64,000 nucleotides of DNA from Variovorax sp. OV700 (GTDB lineage: Bacteria > Pseudomonadota > Gammaproteobacteria > Burkholderiales > Burkholderiaceae_C). Position 1 is the first letter of the stretch; each line of letters opens with the position of its first letter. The notes beneath the pieces are model-generated. The model did no database searches. It was given only the letters and a program-made list of their open reading frames with translations, and was not told the DNA's origin. Positions 33,772 through 42,500 of the stretch are shown in pieces. A program made the translations under genes and the position numbers. The DNA lies in contig NZ_FNDR01000012.1 in NCBI RefSeq assembly GCF_900099805.1, positions 124,001-188,000 of the forward strand, read 5' to 3'.

Positions 33772-34625
33772 TGGCCGGCGGCGAGCGAGGCGCGCAGCTC
33801 GGCCAGCACCTGCGCGGCCGGCGGGCGCACGCCGCGCCAGATCTCGAAAGCCTCGGCCGCCTGCTCGACCAGCATGCCGAGCCCGTCGCGCGGCACACCA
33901 CCGTGCGCTTCGGCCCAGGCCATGAAGCCGGCGGCCGCAGGCCCGTACATCAGGTCGACCGCGAGCGCGCCCGCGCGCAGTACCTGCGCGCGAACCGGCA
34001 CCCCATCGCCTGCGAGGCTGGATGCCGTGGCGTTGACTACCACGTCGAAATTGCCCGGCACTTCGTCGAGCGCCCAAGCTTCGAGCGCGGCGCCGTGGCG
34101 CAGTGCCAGCGCGGCATGGCGCTGCACCAGGGCCATCGCCTTGCCGACGGTCCGGTTGGCCACCACGACGCGCGAGACGCCCGCATCGAGCAACGGCCCC
34201 AGCACGCCGGCAGCCGCGCCGCCCGCGCCGATGAGCAGCAGTTCGCAGCCTGCGAGTGGTACGGCCGCGTTGTGCACAATGTCGTTGACGAGACCGATGC
34301 CGTCGGTGTTGTCGGCGTGGATGCTGCCGTCGGGCTCGAAGCGCAGCGTGTTGACCGCTTGCGCGAGCAGCGCCCGCTCGCTGGTGTGCTGTGCAATGGC
34401 GGCGGCGTCGAACTTGAAAGGCACGGTGACGTTGCAGCCGCGTGCGGTGTCGCCGCGCTCGGCGGCCTCGCGCCTGAAGCTTGCAACGCCTTCGGCAAAA
34501 GCGCCAATCGGCACGAGCCGGCGGCTGTAATCCATCTGCTGGCCGCAGAGTTCGGCAAACCGGGCATGGATGCGGGGCGAGCGGCTGTGCTCGACGGGGT
34601 TGCCCATTACGCAGTACAGGTCCAT
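33768..34625 (-). CDS. aroE: Shikimate dehydrogenase AroE
   Basis: The 285-residue NADP-dependent enzyme reduces 3-dehydroshikimate in the chorismate pathway. MGNPVEHSRSPRIHARFAE binds the substrate, NVTVPFKFDA contains the catalytic Lys, ADNTDGIG carries the catalytic Asp, and the cofactor loop is LIGAGGAAAGVL with VVANRT. The end has DGLGMLVEQAAEAFEIW. ATG 34625 opens the conserved block. Upstream by 28 bp lies a TonB-like gene, and the mtgA start overlaps its stop. aroG, the entry step of the same pathway, lies about 10 kb away. Confidence 0.95.
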   Translation of the reverse strand: MDLYCVMGNPVEHSRSPRIHARFAELCGQQMDYSRRLVPIGAFAEGVASFRREAAERGDTARGCNVTVPFKFDAAAIAQHTSERALLAQAVNTLRFEPDGSIHADNTDGIGLVNDIVHNAAVPLAGCELLLIGAGGAAAGVLGPLLDAGVSRVVVANRTVGKAMALVQRHAALALRHGAALEAWALDEVPGNFDVVVNATASSLAGDGVPVRAQVLRAGALAVDLMYGPAAAGFMAWAEAHGGVPRDGLGMLVEQAAEAFEIWRGVRPPAAQVLAELRASLAAGQ

Positions 34626-34653
34626 GGTGCCGTGATTCGCCGTTGTCGCGTTG

Positions 34654-35505
34654 CTATTGGGAGGAGAGCTCGATGGTCTCGTCGCGCGTGAACTTGAAGC
34701 GCGACTGCAGCACGATCTGATCGGTCTCTTTTCGCATCGCGTCGGTGAACTTGCCGAAGCTGCCGATGCTTTGCACGATGGCCTTGGCGCGCCGGTCGAG
34801 CGTGGTGTCACCCGAGCTTTCGTCCACCACGGTATCGAGCAGCTTGCCGTCGTGGTTGATGGTGATCGTCATCTTGAGCTCGCCATAGAGCTTCTTGCCG
34901 GCCGCCGTGGGGAAGTTCTCGGTGCCTCGCAGCTCGATGCGGCGACGCAGCGTGTCCACGTAGATGGCATAGGCCGCCTCGCGCGTGGAGGGGCTCAGGT
35001 AGCGCTTCTTGGGGCGTGCATTTTCTTCGTTCACGCGCCGTTCGATTTCGGCCAGCAGCTCCACCATCTGGCGCCGTTTTTCTTCGCGCGCGAGGGATTC
35101 CTTCGGATCGCCCGAGGCGCGCGGATCGGGTGCGGGCATGGCGGCCAGGTCGCGCTTGAGTTGCGCGAGCAGCTGCATCTGCTGGGCCTGCATGGCCTCG
35201 ACCTGGCGCCGTGCCTCTTCGACGGAATCGCCCACGGCGGTGAAGCTCGACGGCGGCAGCGGGCTGGTGGCGCGGCCCCGTTCGAGGTCGCCACCGCCCG
35301 CGAGCGAGGTTTGCGCCATCACCCGGGTCTTGGCGTCGGGCTTGTCGTGCGTCTTGCTGTTGACCAGGATCACTTCGAGCGGCGTTTCGCTGAAGACCCG
35401 GTTGAACGACTCGGGGTCGACGAAGCGCACCGCAAGAAGTGCGGCGTGCACGATGACCGACACGCCGAGTGCGATCTGCAGCGTGCTCAGATCCCTGAAG
35501 TTCAT
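34654..35505 (-). CDS. TonB-family C-terminal domain protein
   Basis: The 283-residue product has a short cytoplasmic start, one membrane helix (about 9-26, LQIALGVSVIVHAALLAVRF), a charged and probably coiled-coil middle (about 95-165, Q/E/R-rich) and a C-terminal region (about 170-283) with YAIYVDTLRRRIELRGTENFP and MTITINHDGKLLDTVVDESSG that fits the TonB C-terminal fold. The long Pro-Glu/Pro-Lys rod of true TonB is missing, and no exbBD is near. Burkholderiales commonly have this gene between an RNase II-type gene and aroE. It may transduce force or tether envelope proteins rather than power iron uptake. AGGAGC precedes the ATG. Confidence 0.75.
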   Translation of the reverse strand: MNFRDLSTLQIALGVSVIVHAALLAVRFVDPESFNRVFSETPLEVILVNSKTHDKPDAKTRVMAQTSLAGGGDLERGRATSPLPPSSFTAVGDSVEEARRQVEAMQAQQMQLLAQLKRDLAAMPAPDPRASGDPKESLAREEKRRQMVELLAEIERRVNEENARPKKRYLSPSTREAAYAIYVDTLRRRIELRGTENFPTAAGKKLYGELKMTITINHDGKLLDTVVDESSGDTTLDRRAKAIVQSIGSFGKFTDAMRKETDQIVLQSRFKFTRDETIELSSQ

Positions 35506-35587
35506 GGACGACGCTCCTGCGGCCTCATTGAATGGCCTCTGCCCAGCGGGTTGCGGTGCTGGGCACCTTCGGGTGGCCGGGCTGTGC

Positions 35588-37651
35588 TCATGCCGGCGTG
35601 TTCTCGGGTGCCGCCTCGCTGTCGGTCAGATCGACGGCAATGGCGATGGGGCCCGCGACTTCTTCCATATCCTCGTCGCCGCCTTCTTCTTCCTCGGCCG
35701 CGGTATCGGCCTTGGGTGCGTCGAGGCGCTCGAGCACCGTGCCGTGCACGTCGAGCGCGATTTCATCGATCTCGCCAAGCTTCACGCGCAGGCGTGCGCC
35801 GCGTTCCTGCTGGCCCGCGACCGGAAACACCAGCGGCAGCGAGTCCGCGCGCACCAAGGCGCCGTTCTGGATGTCCTTGATGACAGTCACCTCGAGCTCT
35901 GTGATGCCCTGCTGCTCCAGGTATTTGAGCGTCCAGAAGCGTTCCATGCCGCCCTGGTAGGCGTTGTAGGTCGCGTAGGCGGCATCGAAGCCCGAGAGAA
36001 TCGAGAACAGGTCGGCATCCTTCGGCTTGAAGGGCGCGGCCAGCGCGGCGGTCTTGCCGTGGCGCGCGGCCGCGATGATCTGCCACTGGTTCACGAGGTC
36101 GGTGTAGCGGCGCAGCGGCGAGGTGCTCCAGGCATAGCTCTTCACGCCCAGGCCTGCGTGCGGCAGGGCCCGCGTGCCCATGCGCACCTTGATGCCGGGC
36201 GCTAGGCTGGCCTGGCTGCGGTAGAGCCCAGGCACGCCGAGTTCGCCGAGCCAGCCGCCCCAGCTGCTGTTGGCCAGGATCATTGCTTCGGACACGATCA
36301 GGTCGAGCGGCGCGCCGCGCTGGCGCGTGGTGATCTGCACCTGCTCGCTGCCGTTCGGCTCGCCTTCGTTGCCGACGAGGCGGAAGTTGTAGTCGGGCCG
36401 GTTGAAATTTTCGGGCTTGCCTCGCACCACTTCGCGCTGGGCCTTGAGCTGCTTCGCGAGGCGGAACAGGAAGGAGAGTGGGGCGCGTAGCTTCGCGGCG
36501 GCCTCGGGCGTGTTCTCGCTCGTGAACGAGGCGTCTTCGAGCCAGGGCTGCGTGACGACGCTGTCCAGCTGGTCGTGCCGCAGGTTGGCCACGATGGGCA
36601 CGCGTTCGAGCTTCGTCTCGCTCGATTGCAGTTCGAGCGTGGCTTCGTCGAAGCGCACATAGAGCGACACCGCGGGCCGGTCGCCACCTTCGAGCAGCGT
36701 ATAGGCGTTGACGACCTCGTCGGGCAGCATAGTGATCTTGTAGCCCGGCATGTAGACCGTGGACATGCGATTGCGCGCCACCTGGTCGATGGGGCTGCCT
36801 GGCGTCAACGCCAGGCCGGGCGCCGCGATGTGGATGCCCACCGTGACGGTGCCGCTGCCCAGGCCCTGTACCGACAGCGCGTCATCGATTTCAGTCGTTT
36901 GCGAATCGTCGATCGAGAACGCCTCGACACCCGCGGCAATCGGCAGGTCGTCCACGATGGCCGGCGCTGCGAGCGCCGGAAACCCGGTGCCCTTGGGGAA
37001 GTTCTCGAACAGGAAGCGCCGCCAGTGGAATTGGTAGGCCGAGTCGATGGCGCCGGCCCGCTCCAGCAAATCGAGCGGCGGGCGCTGCGTGGCGCGCGCG
37101 GCATCGACCACGGCCTTGTATTCGGGCGCGTTCTTGTCCGGCTTGAACAGGATCTTGTAGAGCTGTTCGCGAATCGGCGGCGGGCACACGCCCTCGGCCA
37201 GCTGGCCGGCCCATTCGACGATCTGCGCCTGGACGACCTTTTTCTTCTCGATGGCTGCCAGCGCCTGCTGCAGGATCTCGGCGGGCGCTTTCTTGAAGCG
37301 CCCCTTGCCCGCGCGGCGAAAGTAGTGCGGCGCCTCGAAAAGCGCGAACAGCGCGGCTGCCTGCTGGGCGAGCGTGGGCTTGTCGCTGAAATAGTCGGAT
37401 GCAAGCTCGCCGTAGCTGAACTCCCCCTCCGGCGCAAATTCCCAGGCCAGGTCGAGGTCCATCGCGGCGGCAAGGGCGCGCGCTTCGGCGATCAGTTCGG
37501 CTGGCGCCGGCTTCTCGAAACGCAGGACGATGTTGGCGCCTTTGACCTTGACGCGCTTGCCGGTGTCGAGCTCGACCTGCGCCGATGCTTCGGCCTCTGA
37601 CAGCACGCGGCCGCCGAGGTACTTGCCGGCTTCTTCAAACAATACAAACAT
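35588..37651 (-). CDS. RNase II-family (RNB domain) 3'-5' exoribonuclease
   Basis: The 687-residue protein has an RNB catalytic domain (about 250-560) with the acidic motif IDDSQTTEIDDALSV, which coordinates catalytic magnesium, then VGIHIAAPG and the tail motif TSPLRRYTDLVNQWQI. The N-terminal third has only a weak OB-like start (FVLFEEAGKYLGGRV... VKVKGANIVLRF). The end has an S1-like beta region (VTVIKDIQNGALVRADSLP) followed by an acidic tail. It degrades single-stranded RNA. ATG 37651 is used because the nine extra residues of the longer frame lie in the promoter-like sequence. It is first of the RNase-TonB-like-aroE-mtgA string. Confidence 0.88.
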   Translation of the reverse strand: MFVLFEEAGKYLGGRVLSEAEASAQVELDTGKRVKVKGANIVLRFEKPAPAELIAEARALAAAMDLDLAWEFAPEGEFSYGELASDYFSDKPTLAQQAAALFALFEAPHYFRRAGKGRFKKAPAEILQQALAAIEKKKVVQAQIVEWAGQLAEGVCPPPIREQLYKILFKPDKNAPEYKAVVDAARATQRPPLDLLERAGAIDSAYQFHWRRFLFENFPKGTGFPALAAPAIVDDLPIAAGVEAFSIDDSQTTEIDDALSVQGLGSGTVTVGIHIAAPGLALTPGSPIDQVARNRMSTVYMPGYKITMLPDEVVNAYTLLEGGDRPAVSLYVRFDEATLELQSSETKLERVPIVANLRHDQLDSVVTQPWLEDASFTSENTPEAAAKLRAPLSFLFRLAKQLKAQREVVRGKPENFNRPDYNFRLVGNEGEPNGSEQVQITTRQRGAPLDLIVSEAMILANSSWGGWLGELGVPGLYRSQASLAPGIKVRMGTRALPHAGLGVKSYAWSTSPLRRYTDLVNQWQIIAAARHGKTAALAAPFKPKDADLFSILSGFDAAYATYNAYQGGMERFWTLKYLEQQGITELEVTVIKDIQNGALVRADSLPLVFPVAGQQERGARLRVKLGEIDEIALDVHGTVLERLDAPKADTAAEEEEGGDEDMEEVAGPIAIAVDLTDSEAAPENTPA

Positions 37652-37657
37652 GCCCGG

Positions 37658-37663
37658 ATTGTC
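37658..37663 (-). promoter_or_regulatory. -10-like GACAAT 6 bp before the RNase II-family start
   Basis: Reading on the minus strand, TGGGACAAT (an extended -10 TGn plus GACAAT) is followed by GCCCGG on the plus-strand reading and then the ATG at 37651. The gap is 6 bp, and no ribosome binding site fits, so transcripts would begin at the start codon. Confidence 0.45.
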
Positions 37664-37717
37664 CCAGACTTGGTACACCCCCAGGCTTGCCCGCTTCCGC
37701 GGTGCCTTGTCCGGACT

Positions 37718-38311
37718 TCAGATGGGGTTGATGAACGCCATCACGTCGTCGAGGTGGTTTTCCTCGAAATCGGACAGCGCATGGTCACCGCCCTCGAGCA
37801 GCTTGATGTTGCTGTCGGGGTAGCGCGCCGAGGTTTCGTGCCAGTCGAGCGCCTCGTCGCCCTTGGCGATGATGGCCAGCACGCGCTCCGGGCGCGTGAG
37901 CGCGCCGACTTCCATGGTGCGCAGCTCCTGGATGTACTCGGACCGGAAGTAGAAGTGCTCGGCCGGGTCTTGCCAGGTGGTCTGGTCGCCGATGTAGAGC
38001 GCGAGGTCGCGCGCCGGATGCACCGCCGGATTGAGCAGCACGGTGCGGCATCGCGTCATGCCCGCCACATAGGTGGCATAGAAGCCGCCCAGCGAAGAAC
38101 CCACCACCGCCATCGACTTGCGCGGCCAGTCCGCGATGCCCTTCATGATCATGTCGATGGCTTCGCGTGGAGAAGGCGGCAGCTGCGGGCACCACCACTG
38201 CAGGTCGGGATGCTCCCGTGCCACACGCTGTGCCATGAGCCGCGCCTTGGTCGAACGGGGCGAGGAGCGGAATCCGTGCAGGTACAACAGATGAGTGGTT
38301 TGCGGGTCCAT
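37718..38311 (-). CDS. YqiA/YcfP-type alpha/beta hydrolase
   Basis: The 197-residue cytoplasmic hydrolase begins with LLYLHGFRSSPRSTKARL (oxyanion loop HGF), has the nucleophile elbow VGSSLGGFYAT (Ser), the acid AIIAKGDEALDW (Asp) and the base GGDHALSDFE (His). Length suits the YqiA esterase family (about 190). Substrate is unknown; small-chain esters are likely. ATG 38311 is chosen because upstream residues of the longer frame look non-coding. It is 67 bp before the RNase II-family start and may share its transcript. Confidence 0.85.
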   Translation of the reverse strand: MDPQTTHLLYLHGFRSSPRSTKARLMAQRVAREHPDLQWWCPQLPPSPREAIDMIMKGIADWPRKSMAVVGSSLGGFYATYVAGMTRCRTVLLNPAVHPARDLALYIGDQTTWQDPAEHFYFRSEYIQELRTMEVGALTRPERVLAIIAKGDEALDWHETSARYPDSNIKLLEGGDHALSDFEENHLDDVMAFINPI

Positions 38312-38683
38312 GCGTGGCGGAGGCTGAAAGTGGTGCGGTCGACGCAACTCCTTGATTGAAGGAGCTGGGTAATTTTGCATGAGGTCGGTATGCGCAAGAC
38401 GCCCTCCGGAACCAAGGACTCCGGGATGCGGGCTGCTTGCAGGAAGGTGTCGGTGTACCACTGTGGTCTCCGGAGCGCGGGAATTTTCTTTGCTCTATCT
38501 GCTTGGGTTCTGCCCTCGGGAAATCGAAAGTATTCAACTGCACCTGCGGCGGTTTCAACCGGGACGGCATGGGCGAGGTGATAGGCCGGCCCCAGTTTCA
38601 CGGGCTGCACAGGGTGCGGCATCCCATGAAAGCGGGAGGTTCTGCGACCTTTTTGCCTGCCGCCTCGGCTTATGCTCACGCCC
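38312..38683. other. 372-bp divergent intergenic region
   Basis: This space separates the minus-strand hydrolase from the plus-strand response regulator. It holds one hairpin, CTCCTT-GATTG-AAGGAG (38348-38364), which on the minus strand would lie in the 5' leader of the hydrolase gene. At the far end TATGCT (38671-38676) is the likely -10 of the response regulator. No gene-like open frame with a ribosome binding site was found; the translated frames across it look like chance. Confidence 0.4.
38671..38676 (+). promoter_or_regulatory. -10-like TATGCT 7 bp before the response regulator start
   Basis: TATGCT overlaps the first in-frame ATG (38672) and lies 7 bp ahead of ATG 38684. If it is the promoter, ATG 38672 cannot be transcribed as a start, and 38684 opens a leaderless mRNA. 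This is the reason for choosing the later start. Confidence 0.45.
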
Positions 38684-39412
38684 ATGAACATCGAGGCTCT
38701 GGATGCGGGAATGACACGCCGTTGGGGCGTGCTCGTCGTCGAGGACGACAGCCGCGCGCGGGCCTTCTTCGAGGCCAGCGTGCAGCGCAGCCCGCGCCTG
38801 TTCTGGCTGGGAAGCGCAGGCACGGTGCAAGAGGCGTTGACCTGGCTGGCCCAGACCAGCACCATTCCCGACGTGCTGCTGGTCGACCTCGGCATGCCCG
38901 ATGGCAGCGGTTTGGACGTGATCCGCGATGCCGTGGCGCGCTTTCCCGGCTGCGAGCCGCTGGTGATCTCCGTCTTCGGCGACGAAGAAAACGTGCTTTC
39001 CAGCATCGAGGCCGGTGCCGTCGGCTATATCCACAAGGACGCCGCACCCGAGGACATTGCGCAAACCATCGTCGAGATGAAGGCCGGCGCATCGCCGATT
39101 TCGCCCATGATCGCGCGGCGCGTGCTCGCCAAATACCGCAGCCTGCAACTGGCGGGCACCCCCGCCACTGTGGCCGCACCCGAGGCCGCCGCCGACACCG
39201 CCGCGCCGAGTCTGCTCTCGGCCCGCGAGCACGAAGTGCTCACGCTGATCGCACGCGGGTTCTCCTATGCGGAAATTGCGCGGCTCAAGGGGCTGAGCGT
39301 TCACACGGTGCAGACGCACATCAAGAATCTCTACGGCAAGCTGGCGGTGCATTCCAAGAGCGAGGCCGTGTTCGAAGCCACGCGTCTCGGCCTGCTGTCC
39401 CACCCGGGCTGA
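38684..39412 (+). CDS. NarL/FixJ-type response regulator
   Basis: The 242-residue protein has a receiver domain (about 12-130) with acidic pocket VVEDDSR, phospho-acceptor Asp68 in VLLVDLGMPDGSG and conserved Lys in GYIHKDA. A LuxR-type HTH follows (about 172-235; LSAREHEVLTLIARGFSYAEIARLKGLSVHTVQTHIKNLYGKL). It is a DNA-binding regulator controlled by phosphorylation. The sensor kinase gene begins 5 bp downstream, so the pair is one system. Targets and signal are unknown. Confidence 0.9.
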   Translation: MNIEALDAGMTRRWGVLVVEDDSRARAFFEASVQRSPRLFWLGSAGTVQEALTWLAQTSTIPDVLLVDLGMPDGSGLDVIRDAVARFPGCEPLVISVFGDEENVLSSIEAGAVGYIHKDAAPEDIAQTIVEMKAGASPISPMIARRVLAKYRSLQLAGTPATVAAPEAAADTAAPSLLSAREHEVLTLIARGFSYAEIARLKGLSVHTVQTHIKNLYGKLAVHSKSEAVFEATRLGLLSHPG

Positions 39413-39417
39413 ACCAC

Positions 39418-41274
39418 ATGGCCGGGCGCATGTTCGGAGGCCCGGTACGGGCGCTTTTCGCCATGGGGCTCGCGGTGATGCTGCTGGTCGCGGCGCGTGC
39501 CGCAGCGGCTGCGCCGGCGGAGAGCCCGATCGAACTGCGGCGCGGAACCGTCACCACCACCATCGACGGCGCCACGCACCAGGCGCCCGTCGAGCTGTCC
39601 TACCACTGGGATCGCCGGCACGCCGGACGCCCGGGTCTTGCGGATTTCGAGCTGCCTTTCACGCTGGCGGCCGAGCCCGCAACGCCCTGGGGCATCTTCC
39701 TTCCCCGCGCCGGCAACGTCCTCGAGGTGCGGCTCAACGATGCCTTGCTGCAGGCTTTTGGCGACCTGGCACGGGGCAACGGCGCCGACTACGCCAAGGC
39801 GCCCATCTATGTGCCGGTGCCGGGGCACTTGCTGAAGGAGGGCGACAACCGCCTGCAGATTCGCATCCGCGCCGACAGCTCCCGCCGCGCCGGGCTTTCG
39901 CGCGTGACCATCGGACCCGCGACGCCGGTGCGCACCGAGCTTTTCGAGAGCGCCTATGCCTGGCGCTTTACCGGCTCGGTGCTGCTGACCGCTTTCAGCC
40001 TCATCGTCGGCGGCATCGCGCTGGCCTTGTGGCTCACGCAGGTCGATGCCGGTGCAGATGGACGGCGGCGGCGCGACGGCATCTATTTCTGGGCCGCGCT
40101 GGCGGAGTTCTGCTGGGCCTTGCGAGTGGCCGACGGCGTGATTGCCGAACCGCCTCTTTCCTGGGGCTTCTGGGGCGTGCTCATGGCCACCTGCTATGCG
40201 GGATGGGCCGCGTCCGCCATGATGTTCTGCTACCACCTGGCCGGCTGGGACGACAACCCGCGCATGCGCTGGCTGCGCTGGCCGATGGCCGCCGTGGTGG
40301 CCGGAACCTTGGCGTCGAGTGCCATGGCGCTGCACCGGGAGCAGCCCTATTGGCTCACCGGCTGGCTCGCGCTGGAAATCGTGGTCGTTACCCTGTTCGT
40401 CGGCGCCTTTGCGGTGGCGACGGTCAGGCGGCCGAACGTGGGACGCCTGCTGGTGGCGGCCGCGGCGCTGGTGACGCTGGGCTTCGGCACCCGCGACTGG
40501 CTCGTCATCCGCCTGAGCGATGCCTACGGCGAGACCACCTGGGTGCGGTATTCGTCCATTTTCTTCGGCATTGCGCTGCTCTTGATCGTGCTTCGGCGCT
40601 TCCACGCCGCGAGCGTCGAGGCGCGTGGCTGGGTCGCGACCCTGGCCGAGCGCGTGGCGCAGCGCGAGCGTGAACTCGCGTCCACCTTCGCTGCGCTGGA
40701 GCAGGTGGCGCGCGACCAGGCCCGCACCCACGAGCGCGAACGTATCCTGCGCGACATGCACGACGGCGTGGGTTCGCACATCAGCTCGGCCATTCGCCAG
40801 CTGCAGTCGGGCCAGGCGAGTTCCGATGAACTGCTGCGCACGCTGCGCGATTCGCTCGACAAGCTCAAGCTGTCGATCGATTCCATTCATCTGCCGCCCG
40901 GCGACATCGGCGCCCTGCTGGCGGCCTTGCGCTACCGGCTGGAGCCGCGGCTGGCGGCCGCCGGCATCGCATTCGAATGGGCGGTGGACGAGGTGCCCGC
41001 AGTGCAGCGGCTCGATGCGCAGGGCATGCGGCAATTGCAGTTCCTGCTGTTCGAGGCCATCTCCAATGTGCTGCAGCACGCCCACGCGAAGACGCTCCGG
41101 ATCGAGGCCGAAAACCTGGCCGGTGCCGTGCAGCTGCGCGTGATCGACGACGGACGCGGCTTCGACACATCGCGGGTGCCCAGGGCGCTTTCGGAGCGCG
41201 CCGCCACGGTTGGCGCCCGGCTGTCGCTCGAAAGCCGACCGGGGCGCACGGTCGTTCAGCTCGATTTCGGCTGA
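39418..41274 (+). CDS. Sensor histidine kinase with 7TM-type sensor region
   Basis: The 618-residue protein starts with a signal-like segment (to about 35). A periplasmic beta-rich region follows (about 40-180; LEVRLNDALLQAF... GDNRLQIRIRAD), resembling 7TMR-DISM extracellular domains. About seven membrane helices follow (about 185-400), then a coiled linker and the HisKA_3-type kinase. The phospho-accepting His is in RDMHDGVGSHI (about residue 448); ATPase boxes are FEAISNVLQHA (N box) and VIDDGRGFD (G1). The second glycine box (usually GxGLxNMRERA) is reduced to ALSERAATVGARLSL, with the GxGL part missing. Signal unknown. Confidence 0.85.
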   Translation: MAGRMFGGPVRALFAMGLAVMLLVAARAAAAAPAESPIELRRGTVTTTIDGATHQAPVELSYHWDRRHAGRPGLADFELPFTLAAEPATPWGIFLPRAGNVLEVRLNDALLQAFGDLARGNGADYAKAPIYVPVPGHLLKEGDNRLQIRIRADSSRRAGLSRVTIGPATPVRTELFESAYAWRFTGSVLLTAFSLIVGGIALALWLTQVDAGADGRRRRDGIYFWAALAEFCWALRVADGVIAEPPLSWGFWGVLMATCYAGWAASAMMFCYHLAGWDDNPRMRWLRWPMAAVVAGTLASSAMALHREQPYWLTGWLALEIVVVTLFVGAFAVATVRRPNVGRLLVAAAALVTLGFGTRDWLVIRLSDAYGETTWVRYSSIFFGIALLLIVLRRFHAASVEARGWVATLAERVAQRERELASTFAALEQVARDQARTHERERILRDMHDGVGSHISSAIRQLQSGQASSDELLRTLRDSLDKLKLSIDSIHLPPGDIGALLAALRYRLEPRLAAAGIAFEWAVDEVPAVQRLDAQGMRQLQFLLFEAISNVLQHAHAKTLRIEAENLAGAVQLRVIDDGRGFDTSRVPRALSERAATVGARLSLESRPGRTVVQLDFG

Positions 41275-41292
41275 GATGCCTCGCGGGGCGCG

Positions 41293-41298
41293 GATAAT
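41293..41298 (+). promoter_or_regulatory. -10-like GATAAT 8 bp before rodA
   Basis: GATAAT lies 19 bp after the kinase stop and 8 bp before the rodA ATG, with only C-rich sequence in between and no ribosome binding site. It would yield a transcript starting at the rodA start codon. Confidence 0.45.
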
Positions 41299-41306
41299 CC
41301 GCCCCC

Positions 41307-42461
41307 ATGTCCGCCGTGTTCAATCAGCCCTCCCTGGCGCGCCGCATCGCGCCCATTTTCCAGGGCTTCGACGGCTTTCTGGCCTTTGCTGTCCTGCTGC
41401 TGGCCTTTGCCGGCTTGCTCACCATGTATTCGTCGGGCTATGACCATGGCTCGCGCTTTTCCGACCATGGCCGCAACATGCTGCTGGCCGGCTTCATCAT
41501 GTTCGTGGTGGCCCAGGTGCCGCCGCAGCGGCTGATGATCTTCGCGGTGCCGCTCTATGCCACCGGGGTGGCGCTGCTGGTGGCGGTGGCGCTATTCGGC
41601 ATCACCAAGAAGGGGGCCACCCGCTGGATCAACGTCGGCGTGGTGATCCAGCCCAGCGAGATCCTCAAGATCGCGATGCCGCTGATGTTGGCCTGGTGGT
41701 TCCAGCGCCGGGAGGGCCAGTTGCGGCCGCTCGATTTCGTGGTGGCCACGGTGCTGCTGGCGGTGCCGGTGGGTCTCATCATGAAACAGCCCGACCTGGG
41801 GACCTCGCTCCTGGTGCTCGCTGCCGGCATGGCGGTCATTTTTTTCGCCGGGCTGTCGTGGAAGCTGATCGTTCCGCCGGTGGTGATCGGCGCCATTGCC
41901 GTGACGCTGATCGTCGGCTTCGAGTCGCAGCTGTGCGCCGACGGCGTCGACTGGCGCGTTTTGCATGACTACCAGAAGCAGCGCGTCTGCACGCTGCTCG
42001 ACCCGAGCAAGGACCCGCTCGGCAAGGGCTTTCACATCATCCAGGGGATGATCGCCATCGGCTCGGGCGGTGTGGGCGGCAAGGGCTTCATGCAGGGCAC
42101 GCAGACGCACCTCGAATTCATCCCCGAGCGCACCACCGACTTCATCTTTGCGGCCTACTCCGAGGAATTCGGCCTCGTGGGCAACCTGGCGCTGATCGCG
42201 GCGTTCATCCTGCTGATCTTCCGCGGGCTGGCCATCGCCGCCAGTGCCACGACGCTGTTCTCGCGGCTCCTGGCCGGGGCGGTGACGATGATTTTCTTCA
42301 CCTATGCCTTCGTCAACATGGGCATGGTGAGCGGCATCCTGCCAGTGGTGGGCGTGCCGCTGCCGTTCATCAGCTACGGCGGCACCGCCATGGTCACTCT
42401 GGGTCTGGGCCTGGGCATCCTGATGTCCATCGCCAGGGCCCGCAAGCTCGCCCAGAACTAG
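41307..42461 (+). CDS. rodA: Rod-shape SEDS glycosyltransferase RodA
   Basis: RodA, 384 residues and about ten membrane helices, polymerises glycan for side-wall growth with PBP2. Motifs: LLTMYSSGYDHG, GATRWINVGVVIQPSEILKIAMPL, KQPDLGTSLLVL with the conserved Asp, GFHIIQGMIAIGSGG, LEFIPERTTDFIFAAYSEEFGL and LPFISYGGTAM. QTHLEFIPERTTDFIFA (rather than the FtsW form LPEAHTDFL) separates it from the FtsW at 20657-21955. The usual partners mreBCD and mrdA are not next to it. Confidence 0.94.
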   Translation: MSAVFNQPSLARRIAPIFQGFDGFLAFAVLLLAFAGLLTMYSSGYDHGSRFSDHGRNMLLAGFIMFVVAQVPPQRLMIFAVPLYATGVALLVAVALFGITKKGATRWINVGVVIQPSEILKIAMPLMLAWWFQRREGQLRPLDFVVATVLLAVPVGLIMKQPDLGTSLLVLAAGMAVIFFAGLSWKLIVPPVVIGAIAVTLIVGFESQLCADGVDWRVLHDYQKQRVCTLLDPSKDPLGKGFHIIQGMIAIGSGGVGGKGFMQGTQTHLEFIPERTTDFIFAAYSEEFGLVGNLALIAAFILLIFRGLAIAASATTLFSRLLAGAVTMIFFTYAFVNMGMVSGILPVVGVPLPFISYGGTAMVTLGLGLGILMSIARARKLAQN

Positions 42462-42488
42462 CGACGTACGCAAAGCGTGGGAGCGAGC

Positions 42489-42494
42489 AATAAT
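42489..42494 (+). promoter_or_regulatory. -10-like AATAAT 6 bp before tldD
   Basis: AATAAT is followed by CCCTTC and the tldD ATG at 42501. There is no ribosome binding site in those 6 bp, and the next purine-rich sequence upstream (GGGAGCGAG) would be too far. The arrangement matches the other leaderless candidates. Confidence 0.4.
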
Positions 42495-42500
42495 CCCTTC

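Noticed and set aside
38375..38581. 68-codon frame upstream of the response regulator
   Set aside because: No ribosome binding site and erratic composition with many Cys/Trp; overlaps the promoter region of the divergent hydrolase gene.
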